Part shown: in pieces, positions 9,098-19,904 of the stretch
Layout: each line of letters opens with the position of its first letter
Numbering within the stretch: position 1 is the stretch's first letter
Translations under genes and position numbers: made by a program
NCBI GenBank assembly: GCA_030604525.1
Contig: JAUVVQ010000003.1
Span: 29,110 to 93,109, forward strand
Direction: 5' to 3'
Length of the DNA stretch: 64,000 bases
From: Phycisphaerae bacterium
GTDB taxonomy: Bacteria > Planctomycetota > Phycisphaerae > Sedimentisphaerales > Anaerobacaceae
Notes under the pieces: model-generated
Database searches by the model: none
Told to the model about the DNA's origin: nothing
Seen by the model: only the letters and a program-made list of their open reading frames with translations

Positions 9098-10537
9098 TTA
9101 TAATGACCAACCCTGCCGCTTCGGTGGATTAACAAACTGGTTTGCTTCAGGGAAGTTGGTAACTTCCATCTTCTCACCATTCCATTCGAGCTTTCGCAGC
9201 GGGTAGCGAATTGCAAGATTACCCATTACGACCGATTCAGTCATAGGTCCGGAGAAGTCGAAATTAGAACCGGCAGGTTTTCCGCCCTTGCAGGCATTAA
9301 TCCAGTTCTGTTCGTGGCTGTCAGCACCACCGGGGACTCTTTCAAGAGTTCTTGGCGGCCGTTTATATTCCTGCATTTTGGACTCGGGGATAATGCGTGG
9401 GCTTTCACCGTAGGTTCCGGAAAGCAATAATCCTTTTTCGCCTACAAACAGAGCACCATTATCCGGCAATTTCCTTCCGGGTTCAAGTTCTTCGGGGCGC
9501 TCCGGCATTAATCCTCCATCGTACCAATGAAGTTTTACCGACGGCATACCTTCCCGGGCAGGGAAGGTATAATGAACAATGGAAGCCCTGGGTAAAGTTT
9601 CAGTATTCTTCTCTTTTTCCCACATCTTACCAAGTGCAACATAAGTTGAACAGCCCGCTTCGACACTTATGGGGTATTTCAATTTCAGGGCGGCGAAGAC
9701 AGGGTCGAGTATATGGCAGGCCATATCTCCCAAAGCCCCGGTTCCAAAATCCCACCAGGCGCGCCAACTGAACGGATGATAGGTTGGATGGTAAGGTCTC
9801 ATTGGGGCTGGTCCAATCCAAAGGTCCCAATCGAGCGATGAAGGAACAGGAGGAGTTTCTTTTGGGCGTGGGATACCCTGCGGCCAGACCGGTCTATCGG
9901 TCCAGGCGTGTACTTCGCGAACGGGGCCGATGGCACCATCCCATATCCATTCACAAGTCAGGCGAACGCCTTCACCGGAGTTTCCCTGGTTGCCCATTTG
10001 TGTAGCAACTTTGTATTTTTTCGCAGCTTCCGTCAGCATTCGAGCTTCGTAAACCGAATGAGTTAATGGTTTTTGGCAATAGACATGTTTTCCCATCTCC
10101 ATTGCCGCCATTGCAATTACGGCGTGACTATGGTCAGGTGTTGCAATGACAACGGCGTCGATATCCTTTTGCTTTTCGAGCATTTTTCTAAAATCGGTGT
10201 ATTTTTTTGCTTTTGGGAAGTGGTTGAAAATGCGAGCGGCAAATTTTTGATCAACATCGCACAAAGCGACGATATTTTCGCCCTCTCTCTTTTTAATTAA
10301 ATTTCCGTTTTCGTCCATTTCTATTCCTGCTATGTTGGCTATGTTACCCGCTCCCATACCACCGACACCGACGCCGGCGACATTCAGTTTTTCGCCGGGA
10401 GGCGTATAACCGGCACCGCCCAGCACATATCGAGGCACAATTGTAAAAGCTGCAACAGAGGCGGCCGCTGAACCAAGAAACCGACGCCGGGATATGTTAT
10501 TTGTTTGTTTTTTGGTTATCTCTTTTTTTCTTTTCAT
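9098..10537 (-). CDS. Tat-exported Gfo/Idh/MocA family oxidoreductase
   Basis: A twin-arginine signal ([17 protein letters not shown], then a hydrophobic stretch, about residues 16-42) indicates folded export with a bound nicotinamide cofactor. The Rossmann motif follows ([18 protein letters not shown]). The family motif reads CQKPLTH, with Gln in place of the usual Glu, and DMACHILDP is in the substrate domain. The protein is 479 residues. The start at 10537 is chosen because AGGG lies about eight bases upstream. Exported members in Planctomycetota are thought to act on glycosides outside the cytoplasm; the substrate here is unknown. It is tightly packed between the DUF1080 lipoprotein gene and another oxidoreductase. 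Confidence 0.93.
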   Translation of the reverse strand: MKRKKEITKKQTNNISRRRFLGSAAASVAAFTIVPRYVLGGAGYTPPGEKLNVAGVGVGGMGAGNIANIAGIEMDENGNLIKKREGENIVALCDVDQKFAARIFNHFPKAKKYTDFRKMLEKQKDIDAVVIATPDHSHAVIAMAAMEMGKHVYCQKPLTHSVYEARMLTEAAKKYKVATQMGNQGNSGEGVRLTCEWIWDGAIGPVREVHAWTDRPVWPQGIPRPKETPPVPSSLDWDLWIGPAPMRPYHPTYHPFSWRAWWDFGTGALGDMACHILDPVFAALKLKYPISVEAGCSTYVALGKMWEKEKNTETLPRASIVHYTFPAREGMPSVKLHWYDGGLMPERPEELEPGRKLPDNGALFVGEKGLLLSGTYGESPRIIPESKMQEYKRPPRTLERVPGGADSHEQNWINACKGGKPAGSNFDFSGPMTESVVMGNLAIRYPLRKLEWNGEKMEVTNFPEANQFVNPPKRQGWSL

Positions 10538-10563
10538 ACTATGCACCCTTAAATAATTCAGAA

Positions 10564-11337
10564 TTAATCAGACAATTCAATAAGCCATATATTTCGGTAA
10601 CGAACGGGACAGCCGTGGTCCTGGAGCAGCAGAGGTAATTTGTCAGGGTGCAGCTTGTAATCTGAGACTTTATGTTCGTTAATCCAACTTGTTCCTCCCG
10701 GAGATTTGAAATGGTCCTGAGCGAGAACACCATTGTGCAAAATTGTAAAAGTTGCATCTTTAACAACTTTGCCGTCTTTGAAAACAGGACGATGGAAAAT
10801 AATGTCATAGCTTTGCCACTGTCCCGGCGGTTTGCAGGCATTTACAAGAGGCGGTTTTCGTCCATATATTGCGGCAGCCTGGCCGTCAGGATAAGTATCA
10901 TTTTTATATGAATCGAGCACCTGCACTTCGTATCTGCTCATAAAATAAACGCCGCTGTTGCCGCGGTCCTGGCTGTTGCCTTCGACGATTTCGGGCGAGG
11001 CCCACTCTATATGCAACTGGCAATTTCCGAAAGACTTTCTGGTCCGGACATCGCCTGTTCTATTTGCCTGCATATACCCGTTTTTTACAATCCATTTGGC
11101 AGGTTCACCTTTTCCAGAAACCCATTTGGAAAGGTCGGTCCCGTCGAAAAGGACGACAGCATTAGAAGGCGGGTCGGATGGAGTTTTGCCCGGGGTAATA
11201 ACCATCGGTCGCGGACGGTTCATATCGTGAGCCAGCCATCTGTCATTGTCACGGGCGGTAACTTGCCGGCTTCGGCAACCTGAAAAAAAGGATACTGTTA
11301 TTATACTAACGACGAAAATTAAAGCTTTGAATTTCAT
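10564..11337 (-). CDS. DUF1080 family lipoprotein (3-keto-disaccharide hydrolase-type)
   Basis: The 257-residue protein begins with a lipoprotein signal ([12 protein letters not shown], lipobox Cys at about residue 20), so it is anchored in a membrane facing the periplasm or outside. The single DUF1080 domain ([75 protein letters not shown]) covers the rest. Characterised relatives hydrolyse 3-keto-glycosides made by Gfo/Idh oxidoreductases, which are the immediate neighbours here. The start at 11337 has AAGGA seven bases upstream; the ATG at 11352 overlaps that ribosome site. Confidence 0.9.
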   Translation of the reverse strand: MKFKALIFVVSIITVSFFSGCRSRQVTARDNDRWLAHDMNRPRPMVITPGKTPSDPPSNAVVLFDGTDLSKWVSGKGEPAKWIVKNGYMQANRTGDVRTRKSFGNCQLHIEWASPEIVEGNSQDRGNSGVYFMSRYEVQVLDSYKNDTYPDGQAAAIYGRKPPLVNACKPPGQWQSYDIIFHRPVFKDGKVVKDATFTILHNGVLAQDHFKSPGGTSWINEHKVSDYKLHPDKLPLLLQDHGCPVRYRNIWLIELSD

Positions 11338-11370
11338 AGCTAAATCCTTCATAAATTACAATATTCTTAT

Positions 11371-14196
11371 CTATTTTTCCACTTCATCAAGCATCTCCCT
11401 GGCTCTTTCCGTCAGGTATTCGCTTTTCGATACTTTAATTACTTTTCGAAGCAATCTTCGAGTTTCCCCGGGATATTTTTCAAACGTCTCAGGCGCTACC
11501 CGAACAATAACAGCGGCAGCGGCAGCGGCTAACTGTTCGTTGTCAAAATAATCCTCTGCAAACCGAAGGGACTGAATGGTTTTTACATTTGCCAAGCCGG
11601 ACAGAACCCTTTTCTGTTCACCGAGCTCGGAAGCGACTGACATTGCCTTCTTATATAACTGCATAGTTTCCTTATCATCTCGTTCATTCGAGAGACCGAT
11701 TAACCGCACGAAACCTCTTAAGGCCAGCGTTTTGCAGGCCTTGTTCTCTGCACCGGCTGCGATATTAAACAATTCCTCCGCAGGAGAATCATCAGGCCAG
11801 CCAGACAAAGCCCTGATAGCCGCTTTCTTTATATCTTCGTTTTTATCCTTCAGAGCTGCATTTAACGTATCCAAAGCCGTCTCGTCTCCGATTCCGCCCA
11901 GCACTCTAAGCAATGAACATTTAACTTTCACATCTTTGACAGACTTTAAAACAGAAAGGACTTTTCCGGCTGCCTCCTTGGGTGCAGTTTTCGATACCGA
12001 GACCAGGATTTCCCCAGCCAGCTTCATCTCAGATTGACTCCTGGAATTCATAATTAAATCGAGGACTTCAGGCATTTGCCGACTGTCAGCGATTATTTTT
12101 AACGTCTTGAGCGACTCAATTCTCACCGCTGGCTCAGGAGCTTTTGCAGTTTTCAATATCGCATCGACTGCACCGGTGATATTCCGTTGAGCTACAGCTC
12201 TTATCAATTCTATTTTTACAGGCGGTTTTGCCTTCGGGATATTGGCCAAAATAATCCGCTTAACATTCGGAGCTGACAATCGATAGAGACTTTCTCTGGC
12301 AGCGTCTCGAAGTTTATAATCTTCAGCGGCATTGCGAGCAAGGAGCATCACAACCGATTCATCCTGCAAACTGCCCAATGTTTTAAGAGCGGCAACCTGG
12401 ACGGTGATTTCATCGCTTTTTGCCGCTTCCACGACATCGTCGAGGACGGCAGCGTCGCCCCTTTGCTCCAAAGCCGCCAATAACTGTATTTGCTGCCGGG
12501 TCGCGAGGTCGGGTAACTTTGCCGAGATTTCCGGCAGGTTGCCAACAGTAGAACTTTGCCCTACTAGTTGAATGGCGGCGGCCTGCATTCGAGGCTTTTC
12601 GGTTTCAAGAACCTTTATAACAAACCCGGCGGAACTCTCCGGACTGGAGCTAACAATTCCTCGAAGTGCCCCGATGCGAATCGTAATCGGCATATCAGAA
12701 ACGAATAAATCCTTATAAATTCCTCTCGCTTTGCCAGTTTCACCTTCTTCGGCAATTTTGCCGGCGCAATCCAGAGAAGCATCTAAAACCAGTTTTCTCA
12801 AAGAGCCGGTTGTTTTTTCCGCTGCCTTCTGCAAAGCTTTTACAGCTTCGTCATCGGCAATTTGTCTTAGTGCATTGACGGCGGCACTCGCTGTTGCTGC
12901 ATCCGAGTCATAAATCAATCCCGTTAATGTCCGGACGGATTTTACATCCCGTCGCCGGCCAAGGGTATTGATGACGCCGACCTTGATTTTACCCTCTGAT
13001 TCCGAAAGGACTTTGCGCAGAGCTTTGTCAGCTTCTTCAGCCGGGATTTTCTCAAGAGCGTAACGTGCCATATCGGATGTATCTTCATCGGTCAGCATCC
13101 CGCTTAAAACCGGAACGCTTGCTTCGGTTCCAATTAAACGAAGCTTCCGACAAATATGTTGTTTGCCGGGCAGAGTAGCTTCTGATTTTAGAACATCTAT
13201 GAAGCGAGACTCGTAGAGCTTTTGCTCATCCTCGAAACCGATGATGTTACGGACGTAATCATTCAATTTATAAAGGGCTTTTCTGCTGTCGCCGTATTGA
13301 TAGGTGGAAACTTTATCCAGAACCTTGTCAAGACTCGGCTGGGTGTCAACTTCAAGGTCACCGAGAGCAAACTGGATACCTGCAAGGTAATGCCGGAGCA
13401 CTTTCCTGTTCCACGTTATATGGGGATTGTGACCGAGCGAGCAATAAAACAGCCGTCCACGACCTACGCTTTTGACCCAGCTTATGGCGATGTCTTTATC
13501 AGTGGTTTGGATTCCCCTCGCAGAGCCGGTCTTCTCATCGCTTAAATTCAGACTCATCAAGACACGTTGTCTGCTGCGGGAAGCCAAAGGTGGTCTGGTT
13601 CGATAAATTTCATCGTTGATCTTGAAGTTTTCACCTTCGAAGACAGCCATAAGTGGATGCTCCGGGTCATCGATTTTAACCGCCCAGGTGCCGTCAGCGA
13701 TCCAGGGGTGACCGCAGAATTGGCCTCCCATCATCTTTGCGGCTTCGGGCCAATCGTAAAAGCTATCGGTTGCGGCGTGGATACCCACAATTCCTTTGCC
13801 GGATTTGATGAAATCCATAAAACTTTTTCGAAGCTCCTGGGGGAATTTAATTTCAGTGTTGTTGTTGAAGCAAATAGCATCGAAGTTCTGGAGGTTTTGA
13901 GGCTCAAAGACAGACATATCGTTACTTATTACTGCTTCAAACGCACCGGTCTTTTCACCCATTGTCTCGATGGCTTTATTCCAATATGGAATGGAGCTGT
14001 GCACGTAACCTTTGCAGAGGTCAAATACCAGCAAAGTCCTCTGTTTTGCCGGCTCGGCTATCGGTTCCGTCGGCATAGCTTGAGCTATCCTGGCTGCCTG
14101 CTCCTCGGGTATATCCGCCTGCAGAGCTTCCGGTAACTGCAACATAACTGCAAGTGCGAAAATGACAATTATTATAAATCTGATTTTTTGAGACAT
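11371..14196 (-). CDS. Exported ThuA-like domain protein with C-terminal HEAT repeats
   Basis: The 941-residue protein has a signal peptide (about 1-28), a ThuA-like glutamine-amidotransferase-fold domain (about 50-285: TLLVFDLCKGYVHSSIPYW, GKGIVGIHAATDSFYDW, MGGQFCGHPW) and a long alpha-solenoid of HEAT repeats (about 300-935), each with alternating 'ALxxL' and 'DxxxxxAA' helices. ThuA is linked to trehalose use and 3-keto-sugar metabolism; the HEAT array probably holds partner proteins. ThuA-HEAT fusions are typical of Planctomycetota exported carbohydrate gene sets. GGAAGG lies six bases before the ATG. It lies 18 bases upstream of the longest form of the DUF1080 gene. Confidence 0.88.
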   Translation of the reverse strand: MSQKIRFIIIVIFALAVMLQLPEALQADIPEEQAARIAQAMPTEPIAEPAKQRTLLVFDLCKGYVHSSIPYWNKAIETMGEKTGAFEAVISNDMSVFEPQNLQNFDAICFNNNTEIKFPQELRKSFMDFIKSGKGIVGIHAATDSFYDWPEAAKMMGGQFCGHPWIADGTWAVKIDDPEHPLMAVFEGENFKINDEIYRTRPPLASRSRQRVLMSLNLSDEKTGSARGIQTTDKDIAISWVKSVGRGRLFYCSLGHNPHITWNRKVLRHYLAGIQFALGDLEVDTQPSLDKVLDKVSTYQYGDSRKALYKLNDYVRNIIGFEDEQKLYESRFIDVLKSEATLPGKQHICRKLRLIGTEASVPVLSGMLTDEDTSDMARYALEKIPAEEADKALRKVLSESEGKIKVGVINTLGRRRDVKSVRTLTGLIYDSDAATASAAVNALRQIADDEAVKALQKAAEKTTGSLRKLVLDASLDCAGKIAEEGETGKARGIYKDLFVSDMPITIRIGALRGIVSSSPESSAGFVIKVLETEKPRMQAAAIQLVGQSSTVGNLPEISAKLPDLATRQQIQLLAALEQRGDAAVLDDVVEAAKSDEITVQVAALKTLGSLQDESVVMLLARNAAEDYKLRDAARESLYRLSAPNVKRIILANIPKAKPPVKIELIRAVAQRNITGAVDAILKTAKAPEPAVRIESLKTLKIIADSRQMPEVLDLIMNSRSQSEMKLAGEILVSVSKTAPKEAAGKVLSVLKSVKDVKVKCSLLRVLGGIGDETALDTLNAALKDKNEDIKKAAIRALSGWPDDSPAEELFNIAAGAENKACKTLALRGFVRLIGLSNERDDKETMQLYKKAMSVASELGEQKRVLSGLANVKTIQSLRFAEDYFDNEQLAAAAAAVIVRVAPETFEKYPGETRRLLRKVIKVSKSEYLTERAREMLDEVEK

Positions 14197-14265
14197 TCTT
14201 TGCCTTCCTTTTTATCTATATGTTAAAGTTCTAATAAACAGTCAGTTTAAATCACCACCTTGATT

Positions 14266-15567
14266 TTATAAATGCCAGGGTGCTCTCATTGGTCGTGAAA
14301 GCAGTCGGCTGGCTTCGGCATCGCCGATGATTTCTTCCTTATCCGGGTTCCACTTGATTTTTCGGCCGGTCAGCATAGCAATCTCGCCAAGCAAGGCAAC
14401 GCTAATCGAACGATGTGCAATTTCCACCGGCGTAATGGTTTGCTTTCTTGTTCTCACACAGTCGAGGAAGTTCTGGTAATGGTCTCTGCTTTTATATAAT
14501 CTAATTTCATCCGGTCCGATGACTTCCTTGAGGACACTTTTCGGCTCAGCCCACAGCCCGCCGCGGCTGACATGAATCCAGCCATCCTCGCCATACCAGG
14601 CCGTCCCCATTCCATGCGGAAGCTGCCGGTCGTTTGCAATCGTCATCTCCAGGCCGTTTGCATATTTGCAGTTTATTTTGTATTCGCTTGGCACATTGTA
14701 AATGCCTTCATCGGGATAAACACCCTTTCCTTCAATCTCCACCGGGCCGGTATAATCGAGTCCCAGTCCCCAATGTGCAATATCGATATGATGACCGGCC
14801 CAGTCGGTAAGCTGACCGCCGGAATAATCCATAATCCACCGCCAGTCCCAGTGACATACACCTCGGTAAGGCACTCTCGGAGCCGGGCCAAGCCAGAAAT
14901 CCCAGTCTAATCCTTCCGGTACCTGCTGGATTTGATGAACTCCCGTGCCACTTCCCGTCGGCAGCCCCACTTCGACTCTGTGAACCTTACCAATTCGCCC
15001 GTTTCTGACTAATTCACTGGCACGATGAAAATCCCTAACCGACCTCTGCCAGCTCCCAGTTTGCCATATAATATTGTTCCTTTTCACCGCATCACAAATA
15101 GCTCTTCCTTCCATTATGTTCCGCGAAAGTGGCTTTTGACCAAAAATATCGAGCCCCGCCTTCGCTACTGCGATACTGATAATGCCGTGCCAGTGGTCGG
15201 GCAATGCAATATTGACAGCGTCGATTTTTTCATCTGCAAGAAGCTGGCGAAAATCCAGATATTCTCTACAGTCCTTGTTTCCATATTTTTCGTCAACAAT
15301 TCTTTTGGCATTTCTTCGATGACCTGTATCGACATCACAGACAGCCACCAACTGCACACCGTCATTATTGACAAACGCATTCATATCCCCCGTCCCCATA
15401 CTGCCTGCGCCTATGGTAGCCATAGTAATTCGGTTGCTCGGTGCTACGGTGCCGGCCTTTCCCAAAGCTGAAGAAGGGACAATATAAGGAAAGGCAATAG
15501 TTCCCGCAACCAAACCAGCCGTGTTTTTCAGGAATCGACGCCTGTTAAATGTTTTCTTACGTTTCAT
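14266..15567 (-). CDS. Tat-exported Gfo/Idh/MocA family oxidoreductase
   Basis: This 433-residue protein has a twin-arginine signal (FNRRRFLKNTAGLVAG) ending near SSALGKAG, then a Rossmann motif (MATIGAGSMGTGDMNAF) and the family motif FGQKPLSRN with Gln instead of Glu, as in the oxidoreductase at 9098-10537. The C-terminal domain contains GGQLTDWAGHHIDIAHWGLG, typical of exported planctomycete members. The reaction is probably NAD(P)-dependent oxidation of a sugar hydroxyl; the substrate is unknown. An ideal GGAGG site lies six bases before the ATG. It is fifth from the start of the gene order towards the terminator. Confidence 0.93.
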   Translation of the reverse strand: MKRKKTFNRRRFLKNTAGLVAGTIAFPYIVPSSALGKAGTVAPSNRITMATIGAGSMGTGDMNAFVNNDGVQLVAVCDVDTGHRRNAKRIVDEKYGNKDCREYLDFRQLLADEKIDAVNIALPDHWHGIISIAVAKAGLDIFGQKPLSRNIMEGRAICDAVKRNNIIWQTGSWQRSVRDFHRASELVRNGRIGKVHRVEVGLPTGSGTGVHQIQQVPEGLDWDFWLGPAPRVPYRGVCHWDWRWIMDYSGGQLTDWAGHHIDIAHWGLGLDYTGPVEIEGKGVYPDEGIYNVPSEYKINCKYANGLEMTIANDRQLPHGMGTAWYGEDGWIHVSRGGLWAEPKSVLKEVIGPDEIRLYKSRDHYQNFLDCVRTRKQTITPVEIAHRSISVALLGEIAMLTGRKIKWNPDKEEIIGDAEASRLLSRPMRAPWHL

Positions 15568-15622
15568 TATTTACCTCCGAAAAATGAGTATCTGATATTT
15601 CCCGTTTACACGGTTAAAAAGC

Positions 15623-16462
15623 TTAGTTTTCTCCGTCGGAGCTGTCCGCTGATACATTACTCTTCATCTTTACAGTGACATCCTTTTTGATTGCAATCAT
15701 CTTAGCTTTAGCGTCCTCCTCGGACATGTTGCCTGCTTCAACCTCTGCCTGGAGTTTCGCCCAGACTTGTTTGAGATAGGCGCCGGTCTTCGCCTTCTTA
15801 CCTTGGTAGTCGGCCTTGGTCTTGCCCATGGACTTGCCGCTTACTTTCTTTCCCTTGATTGCCGATTCGTCGGTGCCCTTAACTCCCGGATAATCGCGCC
15901 AGAGCCAGCGCAGCATATCGGGCAGAATTGAACCGCCATACTCAAGATCATGCCCGCCGCTTCCCGTTTCAAATCGATAGTCATACCTTGCGAACTTCAA
16001 TGCAGATTCCATTTGCAAGTTCCCCAGCGTAAAATCGCCCAGAGACGTATTTAAGTCGTTTTCCGTGTCCTCCAGAAAGACGCGGATGGGTTTGGGATTT
16101 TCCCGGGTTTTTCGAATCATTGTTGGGTAATCTCCACCCCCCGGAACACCAACATAGCCTCCTATGAGACTGATAACTTTGCTGAATGCATCGGGGCGCT
16201 CCCAGGCAACGGTAAAGGAACAAATTCCGCCCGCACTGCTTCCGCAAATGCCCCGGCCGGCTGCATCGCTAATGAGGTTATAGTTTTTGCTAACTTCCGG
16301 AAGGATCTCTTCGAGCAGGAAACGAGCATAGGTGTCACTAAGTGTTGTGTACTCCAACCTGCGTCGGTTATCGTGCTGTACACCTGGCTTTTCTCCGCTG
16401 GATGTGGCCACGAATGCCAAGAGCAACACCATAGTCGCCACGATTGTTGAAAGAAGCTTCAT
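15623..16462 (-). CDS. Exported esterase-like alpha/beta hydrolase, apparently internally deleted
   Basis: A signal peptide (MKLLSTIVATMVLLLAFVAT) is joined almost directly to the middle of an esterase domain of the enterochelin/feruloyl-esterase type (YARFLLEEILPEVSKNY). The nucleophile elbow GSSAGG, an acidic residue in LEDTEND and a His in GSGGHDLEYGG make a plausible triad. Relatives normally carry about 100 more residues (first strands and oxyanion region) before this point, and these are missing. The tail (about 205-279) is Lys-rich with a helical AEVEAGNMSEEDAKAKM segment. The ATG at 16462 is preferred (AAGGAC upstream) over 16528. It may be non-functional. Confidence 0.75.
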   Translation of the reverse strand: MKLLSTIVATMVLLLAFVATSSGEKPGVQHDNRRRLEYTTLSDTYARFLLEEILPEVSKNYNLISDAAGRGICGSSAGGICSFTVAWERPDAFSKVISLIGGYVGVPGGGDYPTMIRKTRENPKPIRVFLEDTENDLNTSLGDFTLGNLQMESALKFARYDYRFETGSGGHDLEYGGSILPDMLRWLWRDYPGVKGTDESAIKGKKVSGKSMGKTKADYQGKKAKTGAYLKQVWAKLQAEVEAGNMSEEDAKAKMIAIKKDVTVKMKSNVSADSSDGEN

Positions 16463-16664
16463 GTCTTGTCCTTTAGCAGAGAGGCCCGCTACGCCCCTCG
16501 CTCTTATCCGGGATTTCCCATATAACATTGTATATCATAGCTCAGCTATGCCGCTGGGCCTCTTTTCTAATAGAATATCAAATCTGTCCTGAATGGCATC
16601 CATAGTCCATATAATACAATAATCTTACTTTTTGCACAGATTTAGTTGGGAAATACGGGAGTAT

Positions 16665-17657
16665 TTATTTATCAAATGCGGAATCGAAAGCGAGTTTTGA
16701 AGGTTTGAAATCCACATTTTTTACGAACTCACAGGCTTCTTCTGCCCCGTGCTCTCGGTCCATACCGCTGTCTTCCCACTCGACGGAAAGCGGCCCGTCG
16801 TATCCGATTTGGTTTAAGGTTCTTATGATTTCCTCGAAATCAACTCCGCCGTGACCAAGAGAGCGGAAATCCCAGCCGCGGTCCGGCTCTCCGAAATCCA
16901 GATGGCTGCTGAGAATCCCCGTTCGACCATCAAGCTGCAAACCAGCATCCTTCATATGCACATGGTATATACGCTCAGGGAATTCCTTCAGAAAACAAAC
17001 AGGGTCAACCATCTGCCAGTACAAATGGCTGGGGTCAAAGTTAAAGCCGAAAGCCTTGCGATTATCAACCGCTTGAAGCGCACGTTTTGCGGTTATAAGG
17101 TCGAAGGCAATCTCGGTGGGATGAACTTCGAGAGCAAACTTTACGCCGCACTCATCAAAAACATCGAGAATAGGATTCCACATCTTTGCAAAATACTTGA
17201 AACCATCGTCAATCATTTTCCCCGGTATCGGGGGAAAGGAGTACAACATATGCCAGATGGACGAGCCGGTGAAACCGGAAACAACTTCGATTCCGAGATT
17301 CTTCGCCGTTCGGGCGCTGTCCTTCATCGCCTTGACAGCCCATTGGCGTTTCTTCTCCGCCTCGCCCTTACAATCATCCGGAGCAAAGGCATCGGAACGC
17401 TCATCCGTATTCGGGTCGCAGACAAGCTGGCCAGCCAGATGGTTGCTAATGGTAAAAACCTTTAAATGATTCTTTTCCAGGATTTCCAACTGCTTTTGGC
17501 AGTAATCCTTATCCTCGGCTCCTTTTTGAACGTCCATATGGTCACCCCAGCAGGCCAATTCCAGACCGTCATATCCCCAGCTCGATGCTTTTTTTGCCAA
17601 TTTTTCCAGCGGCAAATCAGCCCATTGTCCCGTAAATAAAGTTACTTCTCTTGCCAT
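16665..17657 (-). CDS. Sugar phosphate isomerase/epimerase-like TIM-barrel protein
   Basis: The 330-residue AP-endonuclease-2/xylose-isomerase-like barrel has likely metal ligands in [34 protein letters not shown] and SVEWEDSG. There is no signal peptide, so it is cytoplasmic. Family members isomerise or epimerise sugars, or cleave 3-keto glycosides; the sequence alone does not decide which. An AGGGG site lies before the ATG. It lies in the middle of the carbohydrate cluster with a 202-base gap to the esterase gene, which could hold a secondary promoter. Confidence 0.9.
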   Translation of the reverse strand: MAREVTLFTGQWADLPLEKLAKKASSWGYDGLELACWGDHMDVQKGAEDKDYCQKQLEILEKNHLKVFTISNHLAGQLVCDPNTDERSDAFAPDDCKGEAEKKRQWAVKAMKDSARTAKNLGIEVVSGFTGSSIWHMLYSFPPIPGKMIDDGFKYFAKMWNPILDVFDECGVKFALEVHPTEIAFDLITAKRALQAVDNRKAFGFNFDPSHLYWQMVDPVCFLKEFPERIYHVHMKDAGLQLDGRTGILSSHLDFGEPDRGWDFRSLGHGGVDFEEIIRTLNQIGYDGPLSVEWEDSGMDREHGAEEACEFVKNVDFKPSKLAFDSAFDK

Positions 17658-17758
17658 TTTTAGCCCCTTCTTAATGAACTTCGAATGATTTAGTTGCTCA
17701 ACAGATAACCTTCATAAAGCTTTTACCTTTTTCAATTTTAAATTTATAATCGGATACA

Positions 17759-19873
17759 TCATCTTAACTCAGAAAGGATTTGCCGGTGCGCTCCCTGCTT
17801 ATAGATTGATTTCATTTTCCAGGCCTTCACCTCCTTGACTTTAAGATCGCGGTCTTTAGTGAACAAGCTGATGTTCGGATGCTCACGGATGTGTTCATGG
17901 GTAACGGCCGCTGCCTGGCGTTCGTTGGCAAATACTTCGAGGATGTTTTTATCTATAAATACTCGTAATCTCAGATTCTCGCCTTCCTTAAGTTCGAATG
18001 GAGGTTTAATCGAGCCGAGGTTGAAAGTATTCATACCTGACCCAAACATAATGCGTATTGCGTTATTGTTGTTCTCATCGCCCAACAGGTTTATACCAAA
18101 TGCTTTGGGTAACGGAGCGCTGAAGGTTACTTTCAATTCAACCGCATCACCAGTGATTTTATTAAGCTTATAGTCGCTGTCGCTTTTGACAGTGATATTC
18201 TTTTCTATCATCTCATCATATCGAAGCGTCTCTAATTCCCGAAGTGGTCTGATCCGAAGAACACCGTCATCCGGCAATTCCAGTTCACGGGGTAGTGCCT
18301 GAATACCCGTTGGCATAAGTTTTGTAATAAGCCATGTCCACATGACGCGGCGGCCATCCTTTGTAAGCATAGATTCGGGGGCAAAATAGACCAAACCTCC
18401 ATCACCACCCTCCCATTCAGTAGTTCGGAAGTTCATCATTGTATGAGATTCAGGCAAATATTTTTCGTCTTTGAAGTCGCCGAGATAATAACGGCATCCC
18501 AATCGGTGACTGATACAAAGAAGCATCCACTTGTTCCCGATTTTGAACATGTTGGCACAGGAGATATCTTCATCCCGGGGTATGCCGGGTTCTCCTGAAT
18601 AATCTTCATGCAGGAGGTCGCCCATAAATATCCAGTTTTTAAGGTCATTTGATTTCATCAATTGGGGATTCCTACCGCCGGAAAGGGCATAGTATGTCTC
18701 ACCATTTAACCAGCAGTCAGGGTCCCAGTGACGCATCTTGGGCTCATTCCCGGCATCGTCTTTGGGGATTATCGCCTCTGGCTTCGTCCAGTTATCCATA
18801 TTGTCGTCAAGGGCATATGCCACCCAGTTTCTGTCCGATCCCTGGCCGTGGTAGATCATTGCCGCTTTGCCCTCTTTCGTGAAGAATCCCGTCCCGCTGA
18901 ACATGCCGTGGCCTGTAATTGGAGGGGCAAGCACAGTCGGATGCCATCTCCAGTGCACCATGTCTTTGCTGGAGACATGGGCATAGTTGTAACCATAAAC
19001 ATTGGCATAGATATAATGCAAATGATAACGACCTTTATAATAGAATGCCGGATTAGGATCTCCTGGCACAGCCCTCCCGGGACCGGGGTGTGCGAGGTGG
19101 TACGTCAGCCAGTTTTCCGGTGGATTTTGAGGCCATTGAGGTGTTTCGGGGACATACTTTCTTGTAGATATCAGGCGGCTATAGAGGCCCAGGATCAACT
19201 TACCATCCTCCAGCTCGATATTCTCTTCCTCTCCGCGGTTGTTAAAAACATATCTTCCGGCATGATCTACTATTTCCTCTCCTTCAAAGTCCCACCATGC
19301 ATAGGGTTTTATTTTTGACGGTTTATTGGGCTGCATATCCCTGAGCTCATCAACGGAAAGGGCGCTGTCGTAGATACGTGCATCCTCAATTTCAACAGAG
19401 ACAAAACCTTCACCACCATAATAGCTCAGACCAAAGACAACAAAATTACTGTTACTGTTCAGGATATCAATATTGTGTGCTGGGTATTTGCTGTAAAGTT
19501 CACCGTTGCGGTATATGCGAATTTCAGAACCTTCATAGACGACGGCCATTTGAACCATCTTCCCGGAGCGAGCTGTTTCCGGCTTGATATTACTCAGGTC
19601 TTTCTGTGTTCGCTTTAATTCGTCACTGCCGGCTATCCATTTACCGCCACCTTTCCTGGATAAAATGATACCGTCGAATTGGCTGCCATCCTGAATGGTA
19701 AGTATGGACCCGCTATTAGAACTCCTGTTATTAAGATTGACCCATGAAACGAGTGTTTTATCGGTGCCTGCAGCATGAACGGCACTGGCCATCATTAAAA
19801 GCAGACATAAAACAAGTATTTTATTCATACATTTCAAGATATTATTAAATGGACTACTATGCTTTGAATTCAT
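17759..19873 (-). CDS. Exported LamG-like plus GH32-like (fructosidase superfamily) protein
   Basis: The 704-residue protein has a signal peptide (about 16-35), a concanavalin/LamG-like domain (about 38-195) and a GH32-type five-bladed propeller with a C-terminal beta-sandwich (about 255-690). The nucleophile region reads PGDPNPAFYYKGRYHLHY (usual family form NDPNG), and HWDPDCW fits the second acidic motif. The acid/base 'EC' motif of GH32 seems replaced by DISCANMF, so canonical fructosidase activity is uncertain. FEVFANERQAA-type sandwich sequence is present. GGAGG lies six bases before the ATG. The neighbouring gene encodes a second, shorter GH32-like protein. Confidence 0.85.
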   Translation of the reverse strand: MNSKHSSPFNNILKCMNKILVLCLLLMMASAVHAAGTDKTLVSWVNLNNRSSNSGSILTIQDGSQFDGIILSRKGGGKWIAGSDELKRTQKDLSNIKPETARSGKMVQMAVVYEGSEIRIYRNGELYSKYPAHNIDILNSNSNFVVFGLSYYGGEGFVSVEIEDARIYDSALSVDELRDMQPNKPSKIKPYAWWDFEGEEIVDHAGRYVFNNRGEEENIELEDGKLILGLYSRLISTRKYVPETPQWPQNPPENWLTYHLAHPGPGRAVPGDPNPAFYYKGRYHLHYIYANVYGYNYAHVSSKDMVHWRWHPTVLAPPITGHGMFSGTGFFTKEGKAAMIYHGQGSDRNWVAYALDDNMDNWTKPEAIIPKDDAGNEPKMRHWDPDCWLNGETYYALSGGRNPQLMKSNDLKNWIFMGDLLHEDYSGEPGIPRDEDISCANMFKIGNKWMLLCISHRLGCRYYLGDFKDEKYLPESHTMMNFRTTEWEGGDGGLVYFAPESMLTKDGRRVMWTWLITKLMPTGIQALPRELELPDDGVLRIRPLRELETLRYDEMIEKNITVKSDSDYKLNKITGDAVELKVTFSAPLPKAFGINLLGDENNNNAIRIMFGSGMNTFNLGSIKPPFELKEGENLRLRVFIDKNILEVFANERQAAAVTHEHIREHPNISLFTKDRDLKVKEVKAWKMKSIYKQGAHRQILSELR

Positions 19874-19904
19874 ATCTGGCCTCCATTAATTAGGATTATA
19901 AATA

